A stretch of 64,000 nt of DNA from Kitasatospora xanthocidica. GTDB taxonomy: Bacteria > Actinomycetota > Actinomycetes > Streptomycetales > Streptomycetaceae. This document shows, one piece after another, positions 16,910 to 25,600 of this stretch. The stretch spans positions 241,156-305,155 of the forward strand of contig NZ_BNBY01000009.1 in assembly GCF_014656195.1 (NCBI RefSeq), written 5' to 3'. The position numbers and the translations under genes were made by a program. Each line of letters starts with the position of its first letter. The stretch's first letter is position 1. The notes below the pieces were generated by a model. That model searched no databases, had not been told where the DNA came from, and worked only from the letters and a program-made list of their open reading frames with translations.

Positions 16910-18243
16910 CGCACGTCCCCGATCGGCTGGGCGGCCGGGGCCGGGGCCTCCTGCGGGGCCGCCACCGGTTCCGGCTCGCGCCGGCCGGTCCACCACAGCG
17001 CGGCGGCGACCGGCAGGACGCCGAGGGCCTGGACCAGGCAGAGCGTCCGTGCCGGGAGGTGGTCGCCGAGCAGGCCGAAGACCAGTGAGGACACCGGGAA
17101 GGTCGCCCCCAGCAGGGCCTGCATCACCGCGAAGAAGCCGGGCCGGTCCGCGGCCGGAACCAGCCGCTGGAACAGCGCCACGAACCGTACGCCGATCACG
17201 CCCACGCACCAGCCGGCGACGGCCATCGCCCCGAGCGCCGCGGCGTGGCCGGCGGCCAGGCCGGGCAGGCCGAGCGCGGCGGCCATCAGGACCAGGCAGC
17301 CGGCCCCGACCGCGGTGGGAGCGCCCGGGAGGCGGCCGCCGGTGAACGAGCCCACCAGCGTGCCGGCACCGAGGGCGGCCTCCAGGGCGGCGACGGTCGA
17401 GCCGTCGGCGTGCAGCACCGTGCGGGTGTACAGCGGCATCACCACGAACACCGCCGTGGTGAACACGTTGGCCGCGGCGAAGCAGAGCAACACCTGCCGG
17501 ATGAAGGGTAGTTCGGACAGGATGCGGCGCAGCGGGCGGCTCGGCCCGGGTCCGTCGCCGGCCGGGGCCGGCACGTCCGCCGCCGGTGCCGTCGGCCCCG
17601 GGAACCGGGTCGCGCCGATCAGCGAAGCCGCCAGCAGATAGGCGCCGGCGCACCCGGCGACGACGCCGGCCGGGCCCGCGGTGTCGACCACCAGCGGGCC
17701 CAGCAGCCCGCCGGCGAGCCCGGCCAGTGACTGGGTGGAGAGCTCGAACCCGGTCGCGGTCTCGATGTCGGCGTCCTCGACCAGCTCGGGGACGGACGTG
17801 GTCAGGCAGGGGTCGAAGACCGCCTGGCAGCCCGCCAGCAGCAGCGCGGCACCGTACGCGACGGCCATCGGCGGCGTCCCGGCGTACGTCCAGCCGGCCG
17901 TGCCGAGGGCGACCAGACCGGCCAGGGCGGCCGAGGCGCCCAGCACCGTCCGGTGCGGGCGGCGGGCGATGAGCGAGGCCACCAGCGGCGCCAGCGCGAC
18001 CGCGGGCAGGGTGCTGACGGCGAGGAAGGCGCCGGAGGCGAGGCCGCGGTCCGCACCGGCGGCGTAGCCCACCAGCCACCAGACCGTGCCGACCTGGAAC
18101 ATCCGCCCGGCGGCCTGGGTGAGCACCTGGGCGGCCCACACGGCGCCGAACCGCCGGTTGCGCAGGACGAGCGGCAGACGGCGCGCGGCCGGTTCGTCGG
18201 CCGGCCCGGTGACCGGTCGCGTGGCCGTTCCGGTGGCCGTCAT
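16906..18243 (-). CDS. MFS transporter (enterobactin exporter-like fold)
   Basis: A 445-residue 12-helix major facilitator. It opens LVLRNRRFGAVWAAQVLTQAAG, with a loop-2/3 basic segment SLIARRPHRTVLG and a middle loop of Pro/Ala residues near 205-225, then a second six-helix bundle. This resembles MFS_3/EntS-like drug and siderophore exporters. ATGA overlaps on both sides tie it to the adenylating enzyme before it and the GNAT after it. Export of the pathway product, or self-protection, is the natural reading. Confidence 0.82.
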   Translation of the reverse strand: MTATGTATRPVTGPADEPAARRLPLVLRNRRFGAVWAAQVLTQAAGRMFQVGTVWWLVGYAAGADRGLASGAFLAVSTLPAVALAPLVASLIARRPHRTVLGASAALAGLVALGTAGWTYAGTPPMAVAYGAALLLAGCQAVFDPCLTTSVPELVEDADIETATGFELSTQSLAGLAGGLLGPLVVDTAGPAGVVAGCAGAYLLAASLIGATRFPGPTAPAADVPAPAGDGPGPSRPLRRILSELPFIRQVLLCFAAANVFTTAVFVVMPLYTRTVLHADGSTVAALEAALGAGTLVGSFTGGRLPGAPTAVGAGCLVLMAAALGLPGLAAGHAAALGAMAVAGWCVGVIGVRFVALFQRLVPAADRPGFFAVMQALLGATFPVSSLVFGLLGDHLPARTLCLVQALGVLPVAAALWWTGRREPEPVAAPQEAPAPAAQPIGDVR

Positions 18244-19502
18244 GAGTGCGGCCGTTCGTCGAGGACGCGGATCAGCTTGCCGGTCCGCGCGTTGACGGCG
18301 AGCTCGTGGTGGCGGACCCAGGTGACGGACAGCGGGTGGACGTACCCGGCGGCGACCGCCTCCGGGTACAGCGGCCGCGCCGCGTGGATCCCGGCCTCGA
18401 CGGCGGCGGCCAGTTCGGGGAGTCCGGCGGGGTTCCCGTCGCAGGCCAGGCGCAGGACCAGTCCGTCCCGGCCGTCCCAGCGGCGCACCACCAGCTGCGC
18501 GCCGGTCACCCGGCCGGCCGGGTCGGCGGCCCGGACGAGGTCGAGCACGTCCTCGGTGTAGAGCGACACCGGCCCCACCCGGACGCCCTCCTGGGCCCGG
18601 CCGAGGATGCGGAACCACCCGGCGGCGAGGTCGGTCCACTCCGCGCGGTCCCCGACGGGGTAGCGGAGTACGGGCATCAGCCGTCGCCGCAGGTCGGTCA
18701 CCACGACCCGGCCCGGCACGCCCTCGGCGGTGATCGGCTCGCCGGTGTGGTCGTCGAGGATCTCCAGCACCGTCTCCGGGGCGAACACCCGGTGCACCCG
18801 GGTGTCGGGCCCGGGTACCGGCCGGCCGAGCAGTCCGGCGTCGACGGCGGCGTAACCGATCGAGGAGACACGGGCGTTGGGGAAGACCTTGGCGAGCAGG
18901 GGCTGCTGGTCCTGGTAGAGGCCCTCACCGCCGAACAGCAGCAGCTCCACGTGCGGGAGTTCGCGTCCGGCGGCGAGCAGGTGATCGGCGAGCGCGCACA
19001 GCGTGGTGGGGGTGCCGGCCACCACCTCGGCCTCGAACTGCTCCAGGGTCCGCACGGTCGACTCCAGCGGCGCCGCACCGCCGATCGGCAGCCTGACGTT
19101 GGCGACGGGCGAGCGGTGCAGCGAGTCGAGGACGAAGGTGTAGCTGGCGTACAGGTCGCCCGCGTAGAAGAGGTCGGCGACCCGGTGTCCCGGGCGCAGT
19201 CCGGCGTCGACGAGCCCGGAGCCGAACGAGGTGGTGAACTCCCGCCACTCCTCCCGGCTGTAGAACGAGAACTTCGGCGAGCCGGTGGTGCCGCCGCTCT
19301 TGAAGACCACCGCCTCCTCCAGCGGCCCGGTCAGCAGCCGGTTGTCGCGAGGCGTGTTCGCCTGCCAGAACTCGGCCTGCGGGACGACCGGGAGATCGGT
19401 CAGCTTCGCCGTCCGGTCGGGTAGACCGGCGTACAGCTCCGCATAGAAGGGTGAATTGCGGCGCGCGAAGCGTATGAGTTCGGATATCGGGTGAGCGGGC
19501 AT
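18240..19502 (-). CDS. PaaK/CoF-synthetase-like adenylate-forming enzyme, first gene of the operon
   Basis: A 420-residue standalone adenylating enzyme. It starts LIRFARRNSPFYAELYAGLP as in PaaK relatives, has the ATP loop FKSGGTTGSPK (Ser69-Gly74), FYAGDLYASY, a GGEGLY segment, GYAAVDAGLLG and LRYPVGDRAEW. It is a paralogue of the domain fused to the LuxC-like reductase, so the operon has two PaaK-like units plus LuxE. ATG has CAGGA five bases upstream. It likely activates an aryl or acyl acid as AMP or CoA ester. Transcription must start in the following 641-base gap, but no convincing -35/-10 pair was found. Confidence 0.82.
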   Translation of the reverse strand: MPAHPISELIRFARRNSPFYAELYAGLPDRTAKLTDLPVVPQAEFWQANTPRDNRLLTGPLEEAVVFKSGGTTGSPKFSFYSREEWREFTTSFGSGLVDAGLRPGHRVADLFYAGDLYASYTFVLDSLHRSPVANVRLPIGGAAPLESTVRTLEQFEAEVVAGTPTTLCALADHLLAAGRELPHVELLLFGGEGLYQDQQPLLAKVFPNARVSSIGYAAVDAGLLGRPVPGPDTRVHRVFAPETVLEILDDHTGEPITAEGVPGRVVVTDLRRRLMPVLRYPVGDRAEWTDLAAGWFRILGRAQEGVRVGPVSLYTEDVLDLVRAADPAGRVTGAQLVVRRWDGRDGLVLRLACDGNPAGLPELAAAVEAGIHAARPLYPEAVAAGYVHPLSVTWVRHHELAVNARTGKLIRVLDERPHS

Positions 19503-20143
19503 CGATTCCTGCTTTGAGGCATGCGAGGGTGAGGCGGAGGTCGTGTGGTGCGACGACCTCGCCCGAATGGTCGAGGGTGATCGGTGATCCGGCGGTCTGC
19601 GGAATTCGCATTCCGCCGCGCCCCTTTCGGGACGCCGGATCGGTGGAGACCGTGCTGCGGCAGGGAAGGCCCCGAATGGCCGCTGATCACGGGTCAACTT
19701 GTGCGAAGTGAAGAGTGCGTGGCCCCCTGCTCGCACGAAACACAGGCTAGCACCCCGATGCACCTTCGTATCGCAGCCAGAAGCTCGCGAGGGATCGACA
19801 GAGTGGCGGCCTGAGGCCCCATCAAGCGGCTTTCCACGGGTGGCGTCGATGAAAGGGTGAGGTACATCTCACGATGGCCGGATCGGCGGCTGCGCCGCGC
19901 TGATCGGCGGGATTCGGCCACGCCTTTTTGTTGAATGTAAGACATTTCAGGTGCGCCCGCCTGATTGCGGAACAGATGCCCGGAATCGCCACCCGCCGTT
20001 CGGGGGGTGCGGCCCCCATCGAACGGCGGAGGGGCGGCGGAGAAGCGGCGGGCGACCGCGGGGATGTGACGCAGGTCACGGCATCCGCAGAACCCGGGCG
20101 CGGCACCCCGCGTCTGGCTGGTGTGAGATCACGCAGGAGAACA
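19503..20143. other. Divergent intergenic region
   Basis: This 641-base gap separates the Lux-type operon (leftward) from the ECF sigma operon (rightward). It holds no convincing gene. It is locally AT-richer near 19925-19950, where a small dyad AATGT-AAG-ACATT occurs (19934-19946), and it carries a Crp-like site near the sigma gene. Promoters for both operons must lie here. Confidence 0.7.
20066..20079. promoter_or_regulatory. Candidate Crp-binding site
   Basis: GTGACGCAGGTCAC is an inverted repeat that fits the Streptomyces Crp pattern GTG-N6-G-N-CAC exactly. It lies 65 bases before the sigma-factor start and about 560 bases from the Lux-type operon. Binding is inferred from the match only. 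Confidence 0.5.
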
Positions 20144-20683
20144 GTGGACCAGCTGGACGAGGAAGGCCTCGTCAAGCGGGTGGCCAAGGGCGACCGCGGG
20201 GCGTTCGACGAGCTGTACCGGCGGACGTCGCCGTGGCTGGCGGTGCGGTTGCGCCGCCGGTGCGCGGACGAGCAGATCGTCGCCGAGGTCATGCAGGAGA
20301 CCTATCTGGCGGTGTGGCGCGCGGCCGGCGCGTTCGCCGGGAGCGCGGTCGGCGGGACGGCCGTCGGCTGGTTGTGGACGATCGCGGCGCGCCGGCTGGT
20401 CGACGCGTTCCGGCGCCGCGCCCACCACGCCGAGCCGCCCGTCGCCGCGGCCGAGCGGGCGGTGGTGCCCGCGGCCGAGGACGAGGCGCTCGCCGGGACC
20501 GTCGGCGGCGACGTCGGGGACGCTCTGCGCCGGCTGGCGCCGGAGCTCCGAGAGGTACTGCAGGCCACGGTGCTGGACGGGCTCTCCGTCCGGGAGACCG
20601 CCGTCCTGCTCAGACTGCCCGAGGGCACGGTCAAGACCCGCGCCCGCCGGGCCCGGATCGCGATGCGGGAGGCGCTGGCATGA
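20144..20683 (+). CDS. ECF RNA polymerase sigma factor
   Basis: A 179-residue ECF sigma factor with only regions 2 and 4. Region 2 spans AFDELYRRTSPWLAV to QETYLAVWRAAGAF and has the core-binding and -10-recognising helices. Region 4 runs from LRRLAPELREVL through GLSVRETAVLLRLPEGTVK, a -35-binding HTH. GTG is chosen because AGGAGA lies just upstream; the open frame runs further but lacks sigma-like sequence. Its stop overlaps the anti-sigma start (ATGA). It should direct transcription of this operon and perhaps others in response to a signal sensed by the next gene. Confidence 0.9.
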   Translation: MDQLDEEGLVKRVAKGDRGAFDELYRRTSPWLAVRLRRRCADEQIVAEVMQETYLAVWRAAGAFAGSAVGGTAVGWLWTIAARRLVDAFRRRAHHAEPPVAAAERAVVPAAEDEALAGTVGGDVGDALRRLAPELREVLQATVLDGLSVRETAVLLRLPEGTVKTRARRARIAMREALA

Positions 20684-21531
20684 GGGGCGGTACGAACGGG
20701 GAACACGCGTCGAGGCGGTTGATCGACGACTACGCGCGGGGTGACGCGGCGATGGCCGCGGACACGGTGTGGGCGCTGGAGGCCCACCTGGAGGCGTGCG
20801 CGCCGTGCCGGAGCCTGCTGGCGGCCTCGGTGGCCACCGGGGCGCCCGAGGTCGCCGCGCTCGTCGACACCGTCCGGGCCGGTCTGGAGCCGCAGTTGGA
20901 CGCGGCCGCCGGGGTGCGCCCGCGGCGGTACCGGCCGCGGTGGGTGTCGGCCTGGCTGACGCCGGTGCTGGCGCCGTGGCTGGCGATGACGGCCGCCGTG
21001 ACCCTGCTGGCGCTGCTGCTGGACGCGGTCGCGTCGCCGACCTCGGTCGGCGGGGCCTCCCCGGCGTCGTCGATCGCGCCGGTGCTGCCGCTGTGCGGCG
21101 TGGCCCTGTCCTGGTCGCGCGCCCTGGACCCGGCGTACGAACTGACGGCCTCGACGGCCCGGGCCGGCCTGCCGCTGCTCCTGCGGCGCACCACGGCGGT
21201 CCTCCTGGTGGTGCTGCCCGGGCTCCTGGTGGGGGGTTGGCTGACCGGGACCATGTCGGCCGCGCAGTGGCTGCTGCCCTCGCTGGCCTTCACCTCCACC
21301 GCCCTGGCCCTGGGCAGCGTGGTCGGCGTGACCCGCGCCGCCACCGGGCTGGCGGCCGCGTGGGGCGCCGTCGTCGTGGCGCCCGCCTGGATCACCGGCC
21401 ACCTCAGCGGCCACCTCCCGCTCGCCCCGGGGCTCCTGCTGCAGCCGGACCGGCTACCGGTGTGGGGGCTGCTCCTCGCGCTCGGCACCGGCGCCGTGAT
21501 CGCCCGCAGGAACGTGTACTCGACGCTGTGA
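20680..21531 (+). CDS. Membrane anti-sigma factor with zinc-finger (ZAS) domain
   Basis: A 283-residue protein. The cytoplasmic N terminus has the H-x3-C-x2-C zinc motif AHLEACAPCRSLL (residues ~30-42) typical of ECF anti-sigma factors. It is followed by a basic linker and six hydrophobic segments, instead of the single helix usual in the family. It should hold the sigma factor at the membrane and release it when the multi-helix part senses its signal. Its stop is the first bases of a 15-bp tandem repeat. Confidence 0.85.
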   Translation: MRGGTNGEHASRRLIDDYARGDAAMAADTVWALEAHLEACAPCRSLLAASVATGAPEVAALVDTVRAGLEPQLDAAAGVRPRRYRPRWVSAWLTPVLAPWLAMTAAVTLLALLLDAVASPTSVGGASPASSIAPVLPLCGVALSWSRALDPAYELTASTARAGLPLLLRRTTAVLLVVLPGLLVGGWLTGTMSAAQWLLPSLAFTSTALALGSVVGVTRAATGLAAAWGAVVVAPAWITGHLSGHLPLAPGLLLQPDRLPVWGLLLALGTGAVIARRNVYSTL

Positions 21532-21602
21532 GAACGCCCGCTGTGAGAGCGCCCGCTGTGAGAACACCCGCCGTGAGAACGCCCGCTGTGAAAACGCTGT
21601 GA
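21529..21602. repeat. 15-bp tandem repeat between anti-sigma and ABC genes
   Basis: Four full units of TGAGAACGCCCGCTG (21529-21543, 21544-21558, 21559-21573, 21574-21588; one to two mismatches) and a partial fifth. Each unit begins with TGA in the anti-sigma reading frame, so the array gives stacked stop codons. It fills most of the 103-base gap before the ABC ATPase. No spacers of CRISPR type. Confidence 0.85.
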
Positions 21603-21634
21603 CAACGTTGTCGACCCTCGAAGGGGACCACCGC

Positions 21635-22444
21635 ATGACATCCGTGACGAGCGTGGCCGACACCGCGCCCAAGACCTACGCCTGGGAGATCCGGGCCGAG
21701 GACCTGAGGGTGCGGGTCGGACGGAAGAAGATGGCCGTGGACGGGCTCGACCTGTCCCTGGGCATCGGCACCCACGGCCTGCTCGGGCCCAACGGGGCGG
21801 GGAAGACCACCCTGATCCGGGCGCTGGCCACCGTACTGCGCCCCGCCGGGGGTGAACTGGAGCTGCTCGGCACCGCCGTGGGCGGGCTGGGCGACCACCG
21901 GGCGCTGCGCCGCCGGATCGGCTACCTGCCGCAGGAGTTCGGCTACTACAAGCGCTTCACGGTGCGTGAGTTCGTCGAGTACATGGCCTGGTTGAAGGAG
22001 GTGCCGAAGGCGGCCGTCCCGGCGGCCGTCCAGCGGGCCGTGGAACGGGTGGGCCTGGCGGACCGCGCCGACCACCGGATGAAGACCCTGTCCGGCGGCA
22101 TGGTGCGGCGGGCCGGCATCGCGCAGGCCATCGTCAACGATCCCGCGGTGCTGCTGCTGGACGAGCCGACGGCCGGCCTGGACCCGGCGCAGCGGCTGCG
22201 GTTCCGCGAACTGCTCCAGGAACTGGGCCGCGACACCTGCGTGGTGGTCTCCACCCACCTGGTCGAGGACGTCGCGGCGGCCTGCTCCGACGTGGTGCTG
22301 TTCGCCGACGGCCGCCTCGTCTTCCAGGGCACGCCGGACGACCTGGCCGCGGCGGGCGGCCCCGAGCACCCGGGCGACAGCCCCCTGGAGCGCGGCTACT
22401 CGGCGCTGCTCCGCAACTCCGGCCGGCCGGGAGGCACCTGGTGA
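21635..22444 (+). CDS. ABC-2 type transporter ATP-binding protein
   Basis: A 269-residue ATPase: Walker A GPNGAGKTT, Q-loop YLPQEFGYYK, signature LSGGMVRRAG, Walker B VLLLDEPTAGLD, and switch His in VVVSTHLVED. It is of the drug/bacteriocin exporter class. ATG has AAGGGG about 10 bases upstream; a GTG 12 codons earlier lies in the repeat tract and is less likely. The next permease starts inside its stop codon (GTGA). Being in the sigma operon, it is probably induced by the same signal. Confidence 0.9.
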   Translation: MTSVTSVADTAPKTYAWEIRAEDLRVRVGRKKMAVDGLDLSLGIGTHGLLGPNGAGKTTLIRALATVLRPAGGELELLGTAVGGLGDHRALRRRIGYLPQEFGYYKRFTVREFVEYMAWLKEVPKAAVPAAVQRAVERVGLADRADHRMKTLSGGMVRRAGIAQAIVNDPAVLLLDEPTAGLDPAQRLRFRELLQELGRDTCVVVSTHLVEDVAAACSDVVLFADGRLVFQGTPDDLAAAGGPEHPGDSPLERGYSALLRNSGRPGGTW

Positions 22445-23841
22445 ACGCACGTGTCCTGCGCACCGAACTGAGGCGTTCGGTCGCCCCCTGGCCCGGCGTC
22501 GTCGTCCTGGCCGGCAGCCTGGCGGTCTTCTTCCTGATCGACGGCATCTGGTGGAAGGGCACCGCCGGGTGGACGGCCCAGTGGACCTCCATGGCGATGT
22601 GGACCCGCTACCTGCTGGCCTTCTGGTGGCCGCTCGTGGTGGGCATGGGAGCCGTGTACGGGCTGCGCGACTCCCGCTCGCGGATGGCCGAACTGCTGGT
22701 CACCACACCGCTGCCGGCCTGGCGCCGGGCGACGCTGCCGGCCGGTGCGACGGCGCTCGCGGTGACGGCGGGCTTCGGTCTCCTCGTCCTTGTGGGCGGA
22801 GTCCAGGTGGCGCTCGGACCGACCACCTACACGGGCCTCGGCTGGCTGCCGATCTCGCTGGTGGCGGCGCTGGCCCTGGTCGCGGGGGCCGTGTTCGGCA
22901 TGGGCGTCGCGCGGACCCTGCCCTCCGTTCTCACCCCGCCGGCCCTGGTGGTGCTCGTCCTCCTGCTGACGGGCCTCCTCATGAACAAGAGCAGTGACGG
23001 GGCACTGCCGTCGAGCATCGCGCCGAACCGGCTCGCCCAGCTGTCCCCGGCGATCGCGGAGCCGCGGCAGATGCTGCTGACCCTCTCCGGCTCCGTGCAC
23101 CTTGGCCAGACGCTCTGGCTGCTCGGCCTGCTCGCCACCGGCTTCGCACTGCTGTCGGCCGCGACCCGCCGGGCCCGCCTGCTCGCGGTGACCCCTGCCC
23201 TGGCCGGCGCGGCCCTGGCACTGCTGGTCCTGCCCGCCGCTCCGCAGGACACGTACGTCGTCGACAAGGCCGCCGCGACCCTGGTGTGCGACGGACCGGT
23301 GTGCGTGACGCAGGCGAACCGCTCACGCCTGCCCGAGCTCGCGCCGCGCGGCAAGGAGGCGCTGCGCGTGCTGCACGACGTCCTGGGCGACCAGGCGCCG
23401 AACGCGGTGCGGGAGGACACCGAGCCGCGCGCGCTCGGCGACCCCCGCCCACTCTCCGGCGACGTGGTGCTGGTCGACTTCGACGAACGCCTGCTCGCCG
23501 ATGCCACGGGTGAGGACCTGACCCGCGCGCTGATCGCCCAGGGTCTGGCACCGAGCTGCCGCGGGAACAGCGACCGGGAGGGCGGGGGCCGTCGCGCCGT
23601 CGTGGTCCAGAGCGTCGCCGTGAGCTGGGCCCTCCGGGATTCCCGGCTCCGACCGCTGGAGGAGAAGGGGAGCGACGCGTACGCGCTCACGACCTGGGCG
23701 GACGCCGACGTCGCCTGGCAGAGGCTGACGGCGCTGTCACCGGCCGAGCAGCGCTCGCGGATCGCCGAACTGCGCGCCGCCGCCCTCTCCTGCGCGGGGT
23801 ACGACCAGCTGCCGGTGCTGTTGGGGGAGGCGTCGCGATGA
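22441..23841 (+). CDS. ABC-2 type permease with large extracytoplasmic C-terminal domain
   Basis: A 466-residue membrane protein. About six hydrophobic helices fill residues 15-270. The remaining ~195 residues are hydrophilic, with four cysteines (two in LVCDGPVCV, one in PSCRGN and one in LSCAGY) and no further helices, so a disulfide-stabilised domain outside the cell is likely. ABC-2 permeases usually lack such a domain. Coupled by overlaps to the ATPase before and the small membrane protein after. Substrate unknown; an antimicrobial peptide or cell-envelope molecule is plausible. Confidence 0.8.
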   Translation: MNARVLRTELRRSVAPWPGVVVLAGSLAVFFLIDGIWWKGTAGWTAQWTSMAMWTRYLLAFWWPLVVGMGAVYGLRDSRSRMAELLVTTPLPAWRRATLPAGATALAVTAGFGLLVLVGGVQVALGPTTYTGLGWLPISLVAALALVAGAVFGMGVARTLPSVLTPPALVVLVLLLTGLLMNKSSDGALPSSIAPNRLAQLSPAIAEPRQMLLTLSGSVHLGQTLWLLGLLATGFALLSAATRRARLLAVTPALAGAALALLVLPAAPQDTYVVDKAAATLVCDGPVCVTQANRSRLPELAPRGKEALRVLHDVLGDQAPNAVREDTEPRALGDPRPLSGDVVLVDFDERLLADATGEDLTRALIAQGLAPSCRGNSDREGGGRRAVVVQSVAVSWALRDSRLRPLEEKGSDAYALTTWADADVAWQRLTALSPAEQRSRIAELRAAALSCAGYDQLPVLLGEASR

Positions 23842-24404
23842 GGTGGCTTGGTTTGTACGCGCGTTCACGGCAGGTGCCCACCTCGGCCGCCGCCGTCCTG
23901 CTGGTCGGGCTGGCGGTGTGGGCCCTGGTCGAGCCCGGTCCGTCGGACCTGGGCACGGCGGTCCTCGTCCTCGGCGCCAACGTGGTGGCCGCCTCGGTCG
24001 GGCTCGGCGGCCAGGACGTGCTGCTGGAGCGGACGGCCGCGATCCGGTGGCTGCCCCGCCGGGTGGCGCACGTGCTGCTGATCGGCGCGGTCGCCGGTGC
24101 GGCGCTGCTGGCCGTCCAGTCGGTGGGAACGGAGCTGGCCCCCACCGGGGTCGTCGTCCGGGACAGCGCGGGCCTGGTCGGCCTGGCCGCGCTCGGCGCG
24201 GTGCTGTGCGGGGCACAGCTCGCCTGGACCCTGCCGACCGGCTGGCTCGCGGCGGCCCTCCTCGTCCCGGTTCCGGGCGGCACCACCGGGAAGGTGCTCA
24301 ACTGGATGATCTTTCCCACCGGCACGACGGCGTCCGACTGGACGGCGTGGACCCTGCTGGCGACCGGCACCGTGGCGTACGCCCTGGCGGGACCGCGGCG
24401 GTAG
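23838..24404 (+). CDS. Small multi-pass membrane protein of the ECF-sigma ABC operon
   Basis: A 188-residue protein with about five hydrophobic segments and few charged residues, no recognised motif. It overlaps the permease by four bases (ATGA), so it is probably a second membrane subunit of the exporter. A short Gly-rich turn VPVPGGTTGK separates the last helices. Function otherwise unknown. Confidence 0.72.
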   Translation: MRWLGLYARSRQVPTSAAAVLLVGLAVWALVEPGPSDLGTAVLVLGANVVAASVGLGGQDVLLERTAAIRWLPRRVAHVLLIGAVAGAALLAVQSVGTELAPTGVVVRDSAGLVGLAALGAVLCGAQLAWTLPTGWLAAALLVPVPGGTTGKVLNWMIFPTGTTASDWTAWTLLATGTVAYALAGPRR

Positions 24405-24420
24405 CGCGCCGATAGCGGGT

Positions 24421-24459
24421 CAGGGCCCGGGCGCCGGATCGACCGGCGGCCGGGCCCTG
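24421..24459. terminator. Bidirectional terminator between convergent genes
   Basis: A nested hairpin: outer 10-bp stem CAGGGCCCGG with CCGGGCCCTG, inner 5-bp stem GCCGG/CCGGC, loop ATCGA. It lies between the ends of the ABC operon and the old-yellow-enzyme gene and can serve both. Confidence 0.8.
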
Positions 24460-24472
24460 TTCACCGTGAGGG

Positions 24473-25600
24473 TCAGCTCAGGTTGCGGACCGCGGCGGCG
24501 TCGTAGGGCTGCAGGTCGGTGAAGCGGCCGGACAGGACCTTGGCGGCCCACTGCGGGTCCTGGAGCAGGGCGCGGCCGACGGCGACCAGGTCGAACTCGT
24601 CGCGCTCCAGCCGGTCGAGGAGGTTGTCGATGCCCTGGACGGGGGCGCCCTCGCCCATGAAGGCGCGGACGAAGTCGCCGTCGAGGCCGACGGAGCCGAC
24701 GGTGATGGCGGGGCGGCCGGTGAGCTTCCTGGTCCAGCCGGCCAGGTTGAGGTCCGAGCCGTCGAACTCGGGGACCCAGTAGCGGCGGGTCGAGGCGTGG
24801 AAGGCGTCGACGCCGGCCTCGGCGAGCGGGGTGAGGATCGCCTCCAGCTCCTGCGGGGTCTCGGCGAGGCGGGCGTCGTAGTTCTCCGCCTTCCACTGCG
24901 AGTAGCGGAAGATCACCGGGAACTCCGAGGAGACGGCCGCGCGCACCGCCGCGACGAGTTCGGCGGTGAACTTCGTCCGGGCGACCGGGTCGCCGCCGTA
25001 GCCGTCGGTGCGGCGGTTGGTGCCGGCCCACAGGAACTGGTCGAGCAGGTAGCCGTGGGCGCCGTGCAGCTCGACGCCGTCGAAGCCGATCCGCTCGGCG
25101 GCCGCGGCGGCCTCGGCGAAGGCGCCGATCACGGCGTCGAGGTCGGCCCGGGTCATCGCCCGGCCCGCGCCCTCGGTCCCGTCGAGCCGGATGCCGGACG
25201 GGCCGACGGCGGGGGCGTCGGCGACCGGCGGGTCGCCCTGCTTGCGCACCATGCCGATGTGCCAGAGCTGCGGCACGATGGTGCCGCCCGCCGCGTGGAC
25301 GTCCTCGGCGACGCGGGCCCACCCGGCCAGCTGCTCCTCGCCGTGGAAGCGCGGGATGGAGTCGCTCTGGCCGGCGGACTCGTGGCCGACGTACGTCCCC
25401 TCGGTGACGATCAGGCCGACGCCCGCGGCCGCGCGGCGGGCGTAGTACGAGCGCACGTCCTCGCCGGGCACGCCGCCCGGGGAGAAGCTGCGGGTCATCG
25501 GCGCCATCACGATGCGGTTGGGCACGGTCAGCCCGTTGATCGTGACGGGCCGGGAGAGGATCTCGGCCGCGCGGGAGGTCGACGGCTCGGTGACGGTCAT
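24473..25600 (-). CDS. Old yellow enzyme family NADH:flavin oxidoreductase
   Basis: A 375-residue FMN-dependent (beta/alpha)8-barrel ene-reductase. Features in order: TVPNRIVMAPMTR, LIVTEGTYVG, PQLWHIGM, the substrate-binding His pair context GVELHGAHGYLLDQFL, then GYGGDPVARTKF, ITVGSVGLDG and a C-terminal LVAVGRALLQDPQW that binds FMN phosphate. It reduces activated alkenes (enones, nitro compounds) with NAD(P)H. ATG has GAGGA about seven bases upstream. It follows the AsnC-type regulator on the same strand after a 267-base gap of short repeats, so a separate promoter is likely. Confidence 0.92.
   Translation of the reverse strand: MTVTEPSTSRAAEILSRPVTINGLTVPNRIVMAPMTRSFSPGGVPGEDVRSYYARRAAAGVGLIVTEGTYVGHESAGQSDSIPRFHGEEQLAGWARVAEDVHAAGGTIVPQLWHIGMVRKQGDPPVADAPAVGPSGIRLDGTEGAGRAMTRADLDAVIGAFAEAAAAAERIGFDGVELHGAHGYLLDQFLWAGTNRRTDGYGGDPVARTKFTAELVAAVRAAVSSEFPVIFRYSQWKAENYDARLAETPQELEAILTPLAEAGVDAFHASTRRYWVPEFDGSDLNLAGWTRKLTGRPAITVGSVGLDGDFVRAFMGEGAPVQGIDNLLDRLERDEFDLVAVGRALLQDPQWAAKVLSGRFTDLQPYDAAAVRNLS

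Noticed and set aside
11920..19502. The lux-like operon considered as a bioluminescence operon
   Set aside because: No luxA, luxB or luxD homologue is present; LuxC and LuxE families also occur in non-luminous pathways.
21529..21602. Tandem repeats considered as a CRISPR array
   Set aside because: Units are 15 bp, contiguous, without spacers, and no cas genes are present in the window.
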